From assembly GCF_030719215.1 (NCBI RefSeq), contig NZ_CP120983.1, forward strand, positions 5,704,001 to 5,768,000: a stretch of DNA of 64,000 bases, read 5' to 3'. Position 1 is the first letter of the stretch. The number at the start of each line of letters is the position of its first letter. A model generated the notes under the pieces. That model did no database searches, was not told where the DNA came from, and was given only the letters and a program-made list of their open reading frames with translations. Shown here piece by piece: positions 42,793 through 50,994 of this stretch. This DNA comes from Streptomyces sp. Alt3 (GTDB lineage Bacteria; Actinomycetota; Actinomycetes; Streptomycetales; Streptomycetaceae). A program made the translations under genes and the position numbers.

Positions 42793-42928
42793 GAGGCCAC
42801 CACCGTACCGAAGCTGGGCACCTCGGCTCCCGCCGCATCCCTGCGCAGCGTTCCCCCCACCATCGGCCGGATGATGACGCGGGCCGAAGTGCAGGCAGCG
42901 GGGTGTGGGCGAGAGCCGAGGCTGTGCA

Positions 42929-44035
42929 TCAGTGCTGTGTGGTGCTGGTAGTGAGCGCGGATGAGGTGAACTTCTTCCGCCAGGCCAGGGACACGTAGAC
43001 CAGCGCGATCAGGACCGGGACCTCGATGAGCGGCCCGACGACGCCGGAGAGGGCCTGACCGGAGGTGACGCCGAAGGTGGCGATGGCCACCGCGATGGCC
43101 AGCTCGAAGTTGTTGCCGGCCGCGGTGAAGGCCAGGGTCGCGGTGCGGTCGTAGGCCAGGCCGATGGCCTTGCCGATCAGGAAGCTGCCGAAGAACATGA
43201 TCGCGAAGTACACGAGGAGCGGCAGCGCGATGCGGACCACGTCCAGCGGCTGCGAGGTGATCGTCTTTCCCTGGAGGGCGAAGAGGATGATGATCGTGAA
43301 GAGCAGGCCGTACAGGGCCCAGGGGCCGATCTTCGGCAGGAACTTCGCCTCGTAGGACTCGCGACCCATCCTCTTCTCGCCCAGGCGTCGGGTGAGGAAG
43401 CCGGCGAGCAGGGGCACGCCGAGGAAGATGACGACGTTCAGGGCGATCTTCCACATGGAGATGTCGAGCGTCTCGCCTTCGCCCAGGCCGAGCCAGCCCG
43501 GCAGCAGGTCGAGGTAGAGCCAACCGAGCAGGCCGAACGCAATGACCTGGAACACCGAGTTCAGGGCCACCAGGACGGCGGCGGCCTCGCGGTCGCCGCA
43601 GGCCAGGTCGTTCCAGATGATGACCATGGCGATGCATCGGGCCAGGCCGACGATGATCAGGCCGGTGCGGTACTCAGGCAGGTCCGGCAGGAAGATCCAG
43701 GCCAGCGCGAACATGACGGCCGGGCCGATGAGCCAGTTGATGACCAGCGAGGAGACCATCAGCTTGCGGTCGCCGGTGACCGCGTCGAGCTTGTCGTAGC
43801 GGACCTTGGCGAGGACCGGGTACATCATGATCAGCAGGCCGACGGCGATGGGCAGGGAGATGCCGCCTATTTCCACCTTCGCCAGTGCGTCGTTCAGGCC
43901 GGGAATCAAACGGCCGAGGCCAAGGCCCAGGGCCATGGCCAGAAGGATCCAGACGGCGAGGAAGCGGTCCAGGGTGGACAGCTTCTGGACGACCGAGGAG
44001 TCCTCGGTCGTCGCGGGTGCTTCGGTGGGGGTCAC
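42929..44035 (-). CDS. arsB: ACR3-family arsenite efflux permease
   Basis: 368 aa, GTG start overlapping the arsR stop as GTGA. Ten helices. The ACR3 signature segments are visible: MMYPVLAKVRYDKLDAV (about 68-84), LVINWLIGPAVMFALAW, GLARCIAMVIIWNDLACGD with the essential cysteine in the fourth helix, and FTAAGNNFELAIAVAIATFG. Exports As(III) by proton exchange. It forms an operon with the upstream ArsR and is opposite arsC-trxB-trxA. Confidence 0.92.
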   Translation of the reverse strand: MTPTEAPATTEDSSVVQKLSTLDRFLAVWILLAMALGLGLGRLIPGLNDALAKVEIGGISLPIAVGLLIMMYPVLAKVRYDKLDAVTGDRKLMVSSLVINWLIGPAVMFALAWIFLPDLPEYRTGLIIVGLARCIAMVIIWNDLACGDREAAAVLVALNSVFQVIAFGLLGWLYLDLLPGWLGLGEGETLDISMWKIALNVVIFLGVPLLAGFLTRRLGEKRMGRESYEAKFLPKIGPWALYGLLFTIIILFALQGKTITSQPLDVVRIALPLLVYFAIMFFGSFLIGKAIGLAYDRTATLAFTAAGNNFELAIAVAIATFGVTSGQALSGVVGPLIEVPVLIALVYVSLAWRKKFTSSALTTSTTQH

Positions 44036-44340
44036 GGACAGGCCCTCTTGTTCTCGGCGGCGTTGCGGGCGGACTCGGCCAGGTCGGTGAACTGGCCGGC
44101 GAGCTGGGCGATGACGTCGGGTCGGAGCTTGTAGTACGTGAAACGACCGCACGGCTCGGTCTCCACCACACCCGCCTCGCGCAGCACTCTCAGGTGGTTG
44201 GAGAGGTTGGTCTGCCGGGCGCCGGTCTCCTCCACCAGGTGGCTGGCACACAGCGTCTCGCGGGCGAGCAGAGTCACGATCTGGAAGCGGAGCGGATCGC
44301 CCAGCACCCTGATCAGTTCAGTGTCGACTGACGTCATCAT
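44032..44340 (-). CDS. arsR: ArsR-family repressor controlling the acr3/arsC divergon
   Basis: 102 aa (MMTSVDTELIRVLG). Winged helix LIRVLGDPLRFQIVTLLARE ... ARQTNLSNHLRVLREAGVVE. Candidate arsenic ligands are Cys31 (ETLCASHLVEE), EPCGRFTYY (about Cys64) and the C-terminal ACP. It differs from the first ArsR and so may respond separately. Divergent from arsC with repeated CTGATG/CATCAG motifs between. No Shine-Dalgarno is obvious; likely leaderless. Confidence 0.9.
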   Translation of the reverse strand: MMTSVDTELIRVLGDPLRFQIVTLLARETLCASHLVEETGARQTNLSNHLRVLREAGVVETEPCGRFTYYKLRPDVIAQLAGQFTDLAESARNAAENKRACP

Positions 44341-44355
44341 GTACTGATACTCTCA

Positions 44356-44389
44356 CATCAGTGGCCGCTGATGCCATCGGGCGCTGATG
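44356..44389. promoter_or_regulatory. ArsR operator between arsR-acr3 and arsC
   Basis: CATCAG-tggccg-CTGATG (44356-44373) is a dyad, and CTGATG recurs at 44384-44389; a further CTGATAC lies at 44344. All occur in the 92-bp divergent promoter. Confidence 0.6.
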
Positions 44390-44432
44390 TCACTTGTGCC
44401 TGAACTGATCGTGAGACGAGAGAGACCTCCTG

Positions 44433-44846
44433 ATGTCCGAGAAGCCCTCTGTGCTGTTCGTCTGTGTCCACAACGCCGGCCGCTCTCAGATGGCCGCCGC
44501 GTGGCTGACTCACCTGGCCGGGGACCGCGTCGAGGTCCGCTCCGCAGGCTCGAACCCGGGCGACGCGGTGAACCCGGCCGCCGTCGATGCGATGGCTGAG
44601 GTCGGCATCGACATCTCCGCCGAGACTCCGAAGATCCTCACCGTCGACGCGGTGAAGGAGTCGGACGTCTGCATCACGATGGGCTGCGGCGACACCTGCC
44701 CCGTCTTCCCCGGCAAGCGCTACCTGGACTGGAAGCTTGAAGACCCGGCCGGTCAGGGTGTGGCAGCTGTGCGCCCGATCCGTGACGAGATCAAGGTCAT
44801 GGTCGAGGGCCTGATCGCCGAGATCGCCCCGGAGAAAACGGCATGA
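44433..44846 (+). CDS. arsC: Thioredoxin-dependent arsenate reductase
   Basis: 137 aa, low-molecular-weight phosphatase fold. The P-loop CVHNAGRS (CX5R, about 11-18) holds the first catalytic Cys; CGDTCPVFPG (about 90-99) holds the pair that form the disulfide shuttle, as in S. aureus pI258 ArsC. Reduces As(V) to As(III), which ACR3 then exports. The disulfide is recycled by thioredoxin, whose genes follow in the same operon (ATGA overlap with trxB). Confidence 0.95.
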   Translation: MSEKPSVLFVCVHNAGRSQMAAAWLTHLAGDRVEVRSAGSNPGDAVNPAAVDAMAEVGIDISAETPKILTVDAVKESDVCITMGCGDTCPVFPGKRYLDWKLEDPAGQGVAAVRPIRDEIKVMVEGLIAEIAPEKTA

Positions 44847-45826
44847 GCGCGGACATACGCAACGTCATCGTCATCGGCTCCGGCCCATCCGGCTACACCG
44901 CCGCGATGTACGCCGCGCGCGCCCAGCTGAAGCCTGTCGTGTTCGGCAGTTCGATCTTCGTCGGGGGTGCGCTCACGACCACTACCGAGGTGGAGAACTT
45001 CCCCGGCTTTCCGCAGGGAATCGACGGACCGGTCCTCATGGAAAACATGAGGGCCCAGGCGGAGCGCTTCGGAGCCGAGATGATCGACGACGACATCGTC
45101 TCCGTCGACCTGACCGGTGACATCAAGGAGCTCACCGACAGCGAGGGCACCGTTCACCGGGCGAAGGCCGTGATCGTCTCGACCGGCTCCGGCTACCGCA
45201 AGCTCGGCCTGCCGAACGAGGACGCACTCTCGGGCCGTGGCGTCTCCTGGTGCGCGACCTGCGACGGCTTCTTCTTCCGTGACCGGGACATCGTCGTGGT
45301 CGGTGGCGGCGACACCGCGATGGAAGAGGCCACCTTCCTCACGCGCTTCGCCAAGTCGGTGACCGTCGTCCACCGGCGTTCGACCCTGCGGGCCTCCCAG
45401 GTCATGCAGAACCGCGCTTTCGCCGACGAAAAGATCTCCTTCGTCTTCGATAATGAGATCGCCGAGATCAAGGAAGAGAACGGCATGCTTGCCGGGGTCG
45501 TGCTCCGCGACACCTTCACCGCCAAGACCCGGGACCTGGATGCGACGGGCTTGTTCATCGCGATCGGCCACGACCCGCGCACCGAACTCTTCCAGGGTCA
45601 GTTGGAGCTGGACGCCGAGGGCTACCTCAAGGTCGAGTCTCCCTCTACCCGCACGAACATCCCCGGCGTCTTCGGCGCGGGTGATGTCGTCGACCACACC
45701 TACCGTCAGGCCATCACCGCTGCCGGTTCCGGCTGCGCGGCAGCCCTGGACGCCGAGCGCTACCTTGCTGCCCTCGCCGACGCCGAGAAGACCGCCGAGC
45801 CGGCCCCGGCTGCGGCCACTGTCTGA
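44843..45826 (+). CDS. trxB: Thioredoxin reductase (ArsT type)
   Basis: 327 aa. FAD motif VIVIGSGPSGYTAAMYAARA (8-27), redox pair in SWCATCDGFFF (about 131-141), NADPH motif IVVVGGGDTAMEEATFL (about 148-164) and GVFGAGDVVDHTYRQAITAA FAD site. Uses NADPH to reduce the thioredoxin encoded next. In Streptomyces ars operons this gene is called arsT. It overlaps arsC by 4 bp, supporting its duty in arsenate reduction. Confidence 0.93.
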   Translation: MSADIRNVIVIGSGPSGYTAAMYAARAQLKPVVFGSSIFVGGALTTTTEVENFPGFPQGIDGPVLMENMRAQAERFGAEMIDDDIVSVDLTGDIKELTDSEGTVHRAKAVIVSTGSGYRKLGLPNEDALSGRGVSWCATCDGFFFRDRDIVVVGGGDTAMEEATFLTRFAKSVTVVHRRSTLRASQVMQNRAFADEKISFVFDNEIAEIKEENGMLAGVVLRDTFTAKTRDLDATGLFIAIGHDPRTELFQGQLELDAEGYLKVESPSTRTNIPGVFGAGDVVDHTYRQAITAAGSGCAAALDAERYLAALADAEKTAEPAPAAATV

Positions 45827-45852
45827 CTGACCCGATAGGCAAGGAGGCTCCG

Positions 45853-46176
45853 ATGGCCCTCAAGAACGTGACCGACGATTCCTTCGAAGCGGACGTCCTC
45901 AAGAGCGACAAGCCCGTCCTTGTCGAGTTCTGGGCGGCTTGGTGCGGACCCTGCCGCCAGCTTGCGCCGTCCCTGGAAGCGATCGCGGCCGAGCGCGGCG
46001 AGAAGATCGAAATCGTCAAGCTCAACATCGACGAGAACCCGGCCACGGCCGCCAAGTACGGTGTCATGTCGATCCCGACAATGAACCTCTACGTCAACGG
46101 CGATGTGGCCAAGACCATCGTCGGCGCCAAGCCGAAAGCCGCGCTCGAACGCGACCTCGGCGACGCCATCGTCTGA
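45853..46176 (+). CDS. trxA: Thioredoxin
   Basis: 107 aa with the WCGPC active site (FWAAWCGPCRQLAPSLEAIA, about 26-45) and cis-Pro loop (MSIPTMNLYVNG). Last gene of arsC-trxB-trxA, AAGGAGG ribosome site; supplies electrons to ArsC. Followed by a hairpin at 46181-46205. Confidence 0.95.
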   Translation: MALKNVTDDSFEADVLKSDKPVLVEFWAAWCGPCRQLAPSLEAIAAERGEKIEIVKLNIDENPATAAKYGVMSIPTMNLYVNGDVAKTIVGAKPKAALERDLGDAIV

Positions 46177-46180
46177 CCGG

Positions 46181-46205
46181 GCATCACGCTGGCCCAGCGT
46201 GGTGC
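46181..46205. terminator. Hairpin after trxA
   Basis: GCATCACGCT pairs with AGCGTGGTGC (one G:T wobble), five bases after the trxA stop. Probable terminator of the ars operon. Confidence 0.6.
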
Positions 46206-46541
46206 TGGATCCGCCTACCGCTCCGTCCCGACCGACGACCGAGCCGTAGCTTGTGCCTCTCAGCGTTTTCCGTGTCAGCGAAGATGGGAGTTGCTCGCTA
46301 CGGAAAGTAGCTGCGCGAAGGTGAGGGGCGGTAGGCCGAAATTCCAAGATCACGAAGATCCGGCGATGGCAAGAGCGATCGTTCCCCCGGGCTCCTCTGC
46401 GGCAGCTCTTGCTTGAGGCGGTGGTGCGGCGAACGCCGCACGGTTCCCGTTGCAGTCGGATCGAGCAGGATCCAGGCGGACGGAAACGGGGCACTTTGTC
46501 CGTTGTTTCGGCATCGTTGCAGGTGAGAGGCGTCACTTGGA
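46206..46541. other. Non-coding interval leading to the left direct repeat
   Basis: No gene. It contains the perfect hairpin GTGCGGCG-AA-CGCCGCAC (46424-46441) and text partly resembling the approach to the right repeat (for example GGATCGAGC and GCAGGTGAGA). ORFs read antisense across this region are artefacts of the tRNA-like 3' end. Confidence 0.4.
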
Positions 46542-46597
46542 TGGGTTCGAGTCCCACCCGCCCCACCAGTTTCACCCTGCGGAAACGTTCTGACCTG
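46542..46597 (+). repeat. Left 56-bp direct repeat with tRNA 3' end (attachment-site-like)
   Basis: Identical to 55477-55532. It starts with a T-arm core (GGTTCGAGTCCCAC), an acceptor 3' strand CCGCCCC, then ACCA, and continues 26 bp beyond. No 5' tRNA half is present nearby, so this is a tRNA 3' fragment, the usual footprint of integrase-type recombination. With the right copy it brackets an 8.9-kb segment. Confidence 0.8.
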
Positions 46598-46658
46598 GGG
46601 ATATGTGTTTTCCGGGGGCGTCTTGGCGTGCAGCGTTCGCCGCACCGGAAATCCACCA

Positions 46659-49600
46659 CTACGTGGTCACACAGGGTGGATCGTAGGGCAGTTCGGGAAC
46701 GTATCGGTTCCACTGCTGACGGCTCAGGGTGCCGGAGCTGGCGGCGCAGATGCGGTCGATGGCTGACTCGACCTTCAGATCCCAGAGCGTGGCTACGCCG
46801 TCGTCGGTGGTGGCGGCCAGGGTGTGACCGTCCGGGCTGAACGCCAGAACGGCGACGAATCCCGTATCCACGGTCAGCGGACGGCCGATGGTGGTGGGGT
46901 GGTCGGGATCGGTGACGTTCCACAGATGGATGGTGCCGTTGTCGGTGTGGCCGGCCGCTGCGAGGGTGTGCCCGTCCGGGCTGAACGCCACGGACCACAG
47001 GCTGCCGCCGGGCACGGTCAGGGGACTGCCCCTGCGCGTCAGGTGGTTGGGGTCGGTGGCGTTCCACAGGGTGACGATGCCGCGGCTGTTCCCGGTGGCG
47101 AGCGTGCGGCCGTCCGGGCTGAACGCTACCCAGGTGCTGGTGGTGATCGGCTGGTCGATCGGCCGGCCGATACGGACTCCCGGGTCCGTCGTACTCCACA
47201 GTCCGACCTTGTGGTTGCTGCCGTCGCCGCCGGCCGCCAGCATCGTGCCGTCGGGGCTGTACACCAGGGAGAAGACGGACTTCGTCTCTGAATTGGAGAT
47301 GCCGGTCCGGGTGAAGGGTTTCGCGGGGTCGCTGACGTCCCACAGGGCGATGCTGCCGAACGTTTTGTCGTCGCCGGCCGCGGCCAGAGTGTCGCCGTCC
47401 GGGCTGAACGCCAGGGAGAAGATGAGCCCGTTCGCCCCGCTGAGGGTCTCAGGGAAGGGAACGGGATGGTTGGGGTCGGTGGTGTTCCACAGGTGGACCT
47501 TGCCGTCGCTGTCGCCTGCGGCCAGGGTGTGCCCGTCCGGGCTGAACGCCACGGAGTCGACCGCGTCTTTGGGGCCGGTGAGCGGATCACCGCGGGGAAC
47601 AGGGTTGCCGGGGTCGACGGTGTTCCACAGTGAGACGGTCCTGTTCTGGTTTCCGGCGGCCAGGGTGTGCCCATCAGGGCTGAACGCCACGGATGCCACA
47701 TTGCCGCCGGCTCCGATGACCCGGGTGGGCGGCAGACTCCACAGATCGACCTTGCCGTCGCTGTTCCCGGCGGCGAGGGTGCGGCTGTCCGGGCTGAACA
47801 CCACGTCGGTGACCGCGTTGCCGGGGCCGGTCAGCGGACGGCCCAGAGGGCCGATGGCCCCGGGGTGGGTGACGTTCCACAGGCGGATGGTGTGGTCGGC
47901 GCTGCCGGCCGCCAGGGTGTGACCGTCGGGGCTGAACGCCACCGACATGACTGCCTGAGCGGACCCGGTCAGCGGTTTGCCCAGGGGGGTGGGGTGGTCC
48001 GGGTCTGCGACCTTCCACAGGTGCACGTCGTTGTCGGTGGACCCTGCGGCCAGGGTGCGGCCGTCGGGGCTGAACGTCATGGAGCTGACGCGATCCCCGG
48101 TCTTCAGGGAACGGCCGCGGACGGGTTTGTCGGGGTCGGTGGTGTTCCACAGGCTGATGGTGCCGGCGTCGTCCGCGCAAGCGGCGGCCAGGGTTTTGCC
48201 GTCGGGGCTGAACGCGACGCGATGGGAGAAGACGTCGGGGCAGCGGAGGTTCAGGGGAGCTCGCGCGGGCTTGACGTCGTCGGGGCGGGCCACGTTCCAG
48301 AGACTGACGAGGCCGGCGTGCCACCCGGCGGCCAGGGTGCGGCCGTCGGGACTGAACGCCAGTGATTCGACGGAGGTCGCGGCGTCAAAGCCCTGAATGA
48401 CCGGACTCTCCGGCCGGCCGAGCAGGACGGGGTGGCTGGGGCTGGTCAGGCTCCACAGATCGACGAATCCGCCGGAACCGGCGTTGCCGTTGTGGCTGGT
48501 GTGGCCGCCGACGGCCAGCACCTGCCCGTCGGGGCTGAACTCGAGCGACAGGATCGAATTGACGGAATGGTCCACGGGCACAGGTTGGCCCAGCGCGACC
48601 GGACGGCCGGGGTCGGAGACGTCCCACAGCCGGACGAGGTTCTGGTGGACGTTCCCGGCTGCCAGCATGTGCCCGTCGGGGCTGTAGGCCACGGTGTACA
48701 CCGCGCCGCGCGGGCCGGGAAGCCGGGTGGCCAGTGGGGTGTTCTGGGTCGTGATGAGCCGGGATGCCGCATCCGAGGTCGGATCCATGCGATAGGCGGC
48801 CAGCGCGAGTTGGGCAGACAGTGAGGGATCGGTCGGGCCCAGTTGCCCGGACGCGGAGGTGACGGCGGCGTTGATGGCCTGGTCGCGGGATTGCAGGGCG
48901 TCGGTGGCGGCGTCCCGCGCGTTGGCCTCCTGGCGGAAGGCGAACATCGCGGCCAGCGAGGCGGCCACGGCCAGGGCGGTGATGGTGGCGACCGCGGCGC
49001 GCCGGAGCCGTTGCCCGCGCCTCTGGTGGTGGAGGGCTGCCGACAGGAAGGCCCGGGCGACACCGCTGAGTTCCGACCCGCGCGTCTCGGCCCAGGCGAG
49101 GGAGGTCTCCAGCCGGTTCCCCCGGTACAGGACAGCGGCCTCCCGGCCGGCGTCCTTCCAGAGCGCGGCCGCGTCTTCCAGATCCTGTCGTACGAGGTTT
49201 CCGGTGCGGTCGTGCCCGATCCAGTCCCGCAGCCGGGGCCAGGCGCGGATGAGTACCTCATGTGTCATCACCACCGTGTCCTGGTCCAGGGTCAGCAGCC
49301 GGCCTTCGGTGAAGTCATGCAGGACTTTGGCGGCCGCTTCCCGGTCCGGCGCGTCACGCAGCAGCTCCTCGGACCGGACGCGCCGGCGGGTGTCGTCGGC
49401 GTCGCGTCCCACGATGACCAGCCGCAGGAACACCCACCGTGCGGCCTCCTGGCAGGGCGGTGGCAGGGTGTCGTAGAGCCTGTTCGCCGTCATGGCGATG
49501 GCGCCCTGGATTCCGCCGGTGACGCGGTACCCGTCCACGGTGAGTGTGTGGCCGTGGCGCTGCTGCCAGGTGGCCCGCAGCGCGTGTGCGAGCAGCGGCA

Positions 49601-50549
49601 GCCGGCCCGTGGTGCTGGCCCCGAGAGGCCCGCCGACCGTGCCCAGCTCCGTCAGCAGGACCTCGACCAGGCCCTCTTCGACGTCGAGTCCCACGCTGCC
49701 GGCCGGGCGGCGGATCGCGTCCTTGAGTTCGCTCTCCGTCATCGGATCCAGCAGGACCGGTCCGGCCCGGAGCGCTGCCCGGAGCTGCGGATGGGCCGTG
49801 CACTCGGCATAGAAGTCCGCGCGAATTCCCAGCACCACGACCGCACCGCCCGTGGGCCGGGCCAGACGTTCGAGGACGTCGATGAGCCACTGCCGATCGG
49901 CCTCGCCGCACGCAGTGAAGATCTCCTCGAACTGGTCGACCACGACGACGAGGCCAGTTGCGGGGGACTCCCCGGCGGGCGTCGGATCTCCGACTCCGGT
50001 GATCCGGCGCAGCTCGGCCAGGCAATGTGCGGGATCGGCCTGCCACGCCGATGCCGTGCGCGCGGCGGTCTCGGCGTCGAGCCCGGCAGCGGTCGCCAGC
50101 GCCAGGGGCGGGGATGCCGTCGGGGTCAGCAGCAGCCGCGGCCAGTTGCTCGAGCCCGCCACCGGAAGTCGCCCGTCGCCCAGGGCCGGCAGTACCCCGG
50201 CCGCGAGCAGGGACGACTTCCCGGCCCCCGAAGGGCCGATGAGCATCAGCGGGCCGCCCTCACGCATCCGGGCGTCCATCCGCTCGCACACGAGGTGAAC
50301 CATGCGATCACGGCCGTAGAACCACTGCTTGTGCTGCGCGTCGAACGGAACCAACCCCGGGTACGGACAGGGCACTTGGTCGAAGCCCTGGCCGGGCACG
50401 GTTGTACGCCCCTCGTCCCCGAGGCGGACGTGGAGGTCGCGGCCGGCCATGAAGGCGCTGCCGCCGCCGGTCACGCGGGCCTCCTGGCGTCTCGGCTGCC
50501 AGGGCGGCGGCTCGTCGGGGGGCGAGGCGTCGGTGCCGTGTTCGGTCAC
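46659..50549 (-). CDS. STAND ATPase (nSTAND1-type) with 14 WD40 repeats
   Basis: 1296 aa from a GTG overlapping the previous stop (GTGA). Order: a short motif (VTGGGSAFMAGRDLHV, 26-41), PYPGLVPFD and FYGRD (63-81) at the STAND entry, Walker A GPSGAGKSS (105-113), Walker B VVVVDQFEE (201-209), VVMTHEVLIRAWPRLRDW (426-443), a membrane-like helix (518-538), then 14 WD40 units marked by FSPDGxTLAAG and LWN/LWD. Fourteen fits two seven-bladed propellers. STAND proteins act as NTP-switch receptors; the propellers probably sense and the N-terminal motif may recruit an effector. Last gene of the TIR operon. Confidence 0.9.
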   Translation of the reverse strand: MTEHGTDASPPDEPPPWQPRRQEARVTGGGSAFMAGRDLHVRLGDEGRTTVPGQGFDQVPCPYPGLVPFDAQHKQWFYGRDRMVHLVCERMDARMREGGPLMLIGPSGAGKSSLLAAGVLPALGDGRLPVAGSSNWPRLLLTPTASPPLALATAAGLDAETAARTASAWQADPAHCLAELRRITGVGDPTPAGESPATGLVVVVDQFEEIFTACGEADRQWLIDVLERLARPTGGAVVVLGIRADFYAECTAHPQLRAALRAGPVLLDPMTESELKDAIRRPAGSVGLDVEEGLVEVLLTELGTVGGPLGASTTGRLPLLAHALRATWQQRHGHTLTVDGYRVTGGIQGAIAMTANRLYDTLPPPCQEAARWVFLRLVIVGRDADDTRRRVRSEELLRDAPDREAAAKVLHDFTEGRLLTLDQDTVVMTHEVLIRAWPRLRDWIGHDRTGNLVRQDLEDAAALWKDAGREAAVLYRGNRLETSLAWAETRGSELSGVARAFLSAALHHQRRGQRLRRAAVATITALAVAASLAAMFAFRQEANARDAATDALQSRDQAINAAVTSASGQLGPTDPSLSAQLALAAYRMDPTSDAASRLITTQNTPLATRLPGPRGAVYTVAYSPDGHMLAAGNVHQNLVRLWDVSDPGRPVALGQPVPVDHSVNSILSLEFSPDGQVLAVGGHTSHNGNAGSGGFVDLWSLTSPSHPVLLGRPESPVIQGFDAATSVESLAFSPDGRTLAAGWHAGLVSLWNVARPDDVKPARAPLNLRCPDVFSHRVAFSPDGKTLAAACADDAGTISLWNTTDPDKPVRGRSLKTGDRVSSMTFSPDGRTLAAGSTDNDVHLWKVADPDHPTPLGKPLTGSAQAVMSVAFSPDGHTLAAGSADHTIRLWNVTHPGAIGPLGRPLTGPGNAVTDVVFSPDSRTLAAGNSDGKVDLWSLPPTRVIGAGGNVASVAFSPDGHTLAAGNQNRTVSLWNTVDPGNPVPRGDPLTGPKDAVDSVAFSPDGHTLAAGDSDGKVHLWNTTDPNHPVPFPETLSGANGLIFSLAFSPDGDTLAAAGDDKTFGSIALWDVSDPAKPFTRTGISNSETKSVFSLVYSPDGTMLAAGGDGSNHKVGLWSTTDPGVRIGRPIDQPITTSTWVAFSPDGRTLATGNSRGIVTLWNATDPNHLTRRGSPLTVPGGSLWSVAFSPDGHTLAAAGHTDNGTIHLWNVTDPDHPTTIGRPLTVDTGFVAVLAFSPDGHTLAATTDDGVATLWDLKVESAIDRICAASSGTLSRQQWNRYVPELPYDPPCVTT

Positions 50550-50977
50550 GCCTGTCCGTCCCTGGTGACGTTCATGTCCCGGCCGGCCAGGAACGCGTCG
50601 CCGCCGGAGACATGTGCCTTCAACGTCATCGAGCCCGTGATCTGCTGGTCCGGTGTTCCGGCAGCGGCCGGTTCCCCGCCGAACAGGGCGCGCAGTTCGT
50701 CGACGGCGTTCGGCCGCGTGGCCAACAGCCGGATGATCCGGGCCTGCCACTCGGCGGCCAGGAGCCCTTGAAGCTCCGCGCTATCGCCCGTCTGTTGTGC
50801 CTGAAGCAACTCGGCTCGCGCGTCGTTGAGTTCCTCCTCAACACGCTCCGGGTGCGCGGACCGCCACAGCGACAGGACCGAGGACTTGACCGTCCCCCAG
50901 CAGTCCGTCGCCAGCAGATCGATCAGGCGCACCGCGGCTGCTGATGCCAGGCTGGCGAGTTCCACACTCGTCTCCAT
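50546..50977 (-). CDS. Small helical linker protein with C-terminal AGRD motif
   Basis: 143 aa from ATG 50977 (AAGGAG upstream); a TTG at 50998 overlapping the previous stop is the alternative. Residues 1-95 are all-helical (ETSVELASLASAAAVRLIDL; ERVEEELNDARAELLQAQQT), with a hydrophobic first helix. The tail HVSGGDAFLAGRDMNV (about 122-137) matches motifs in the STAND and TIR proteins of the same operon. It overlaps the STAND gene by GTGA. This resembles an adaptor joining receptor and effector. No named family recognised. Confidence 0.7.
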   Translation of the reverse strand: METSVELASLASAAAVRLIDLLATDCWGTVKSSVLSLWRSAHPERVEEELNDARAELLQAQQTGDSAELQGLLAAEWQARIIRLLATRPNAVDELRALFGGEPAAAGTPDQQITGSMTLKAHVSGGDAFLAGRDMNVTRDGQA

Positions 50978-50994
50978 GTCCTTCTCCTTGTCCC

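Noticed and set aside
46298..46645. Leftward ORF with GGAGGTRTH / VGRVGLEP-like text near both 56-bp repeats
   Set aside because: This is the reverse reading of the tRNA 3' end (TGGTGGGGCGGGTGGGACTC...). It appears at both repeats and is a known kind of false ORF.
48843..50771. 642-codon rightward ORF opposite the STAND ATPase
   Set aside because: Shadow of the STAND/WD40 frame, which has Walker motifs and 14 WD repeats.
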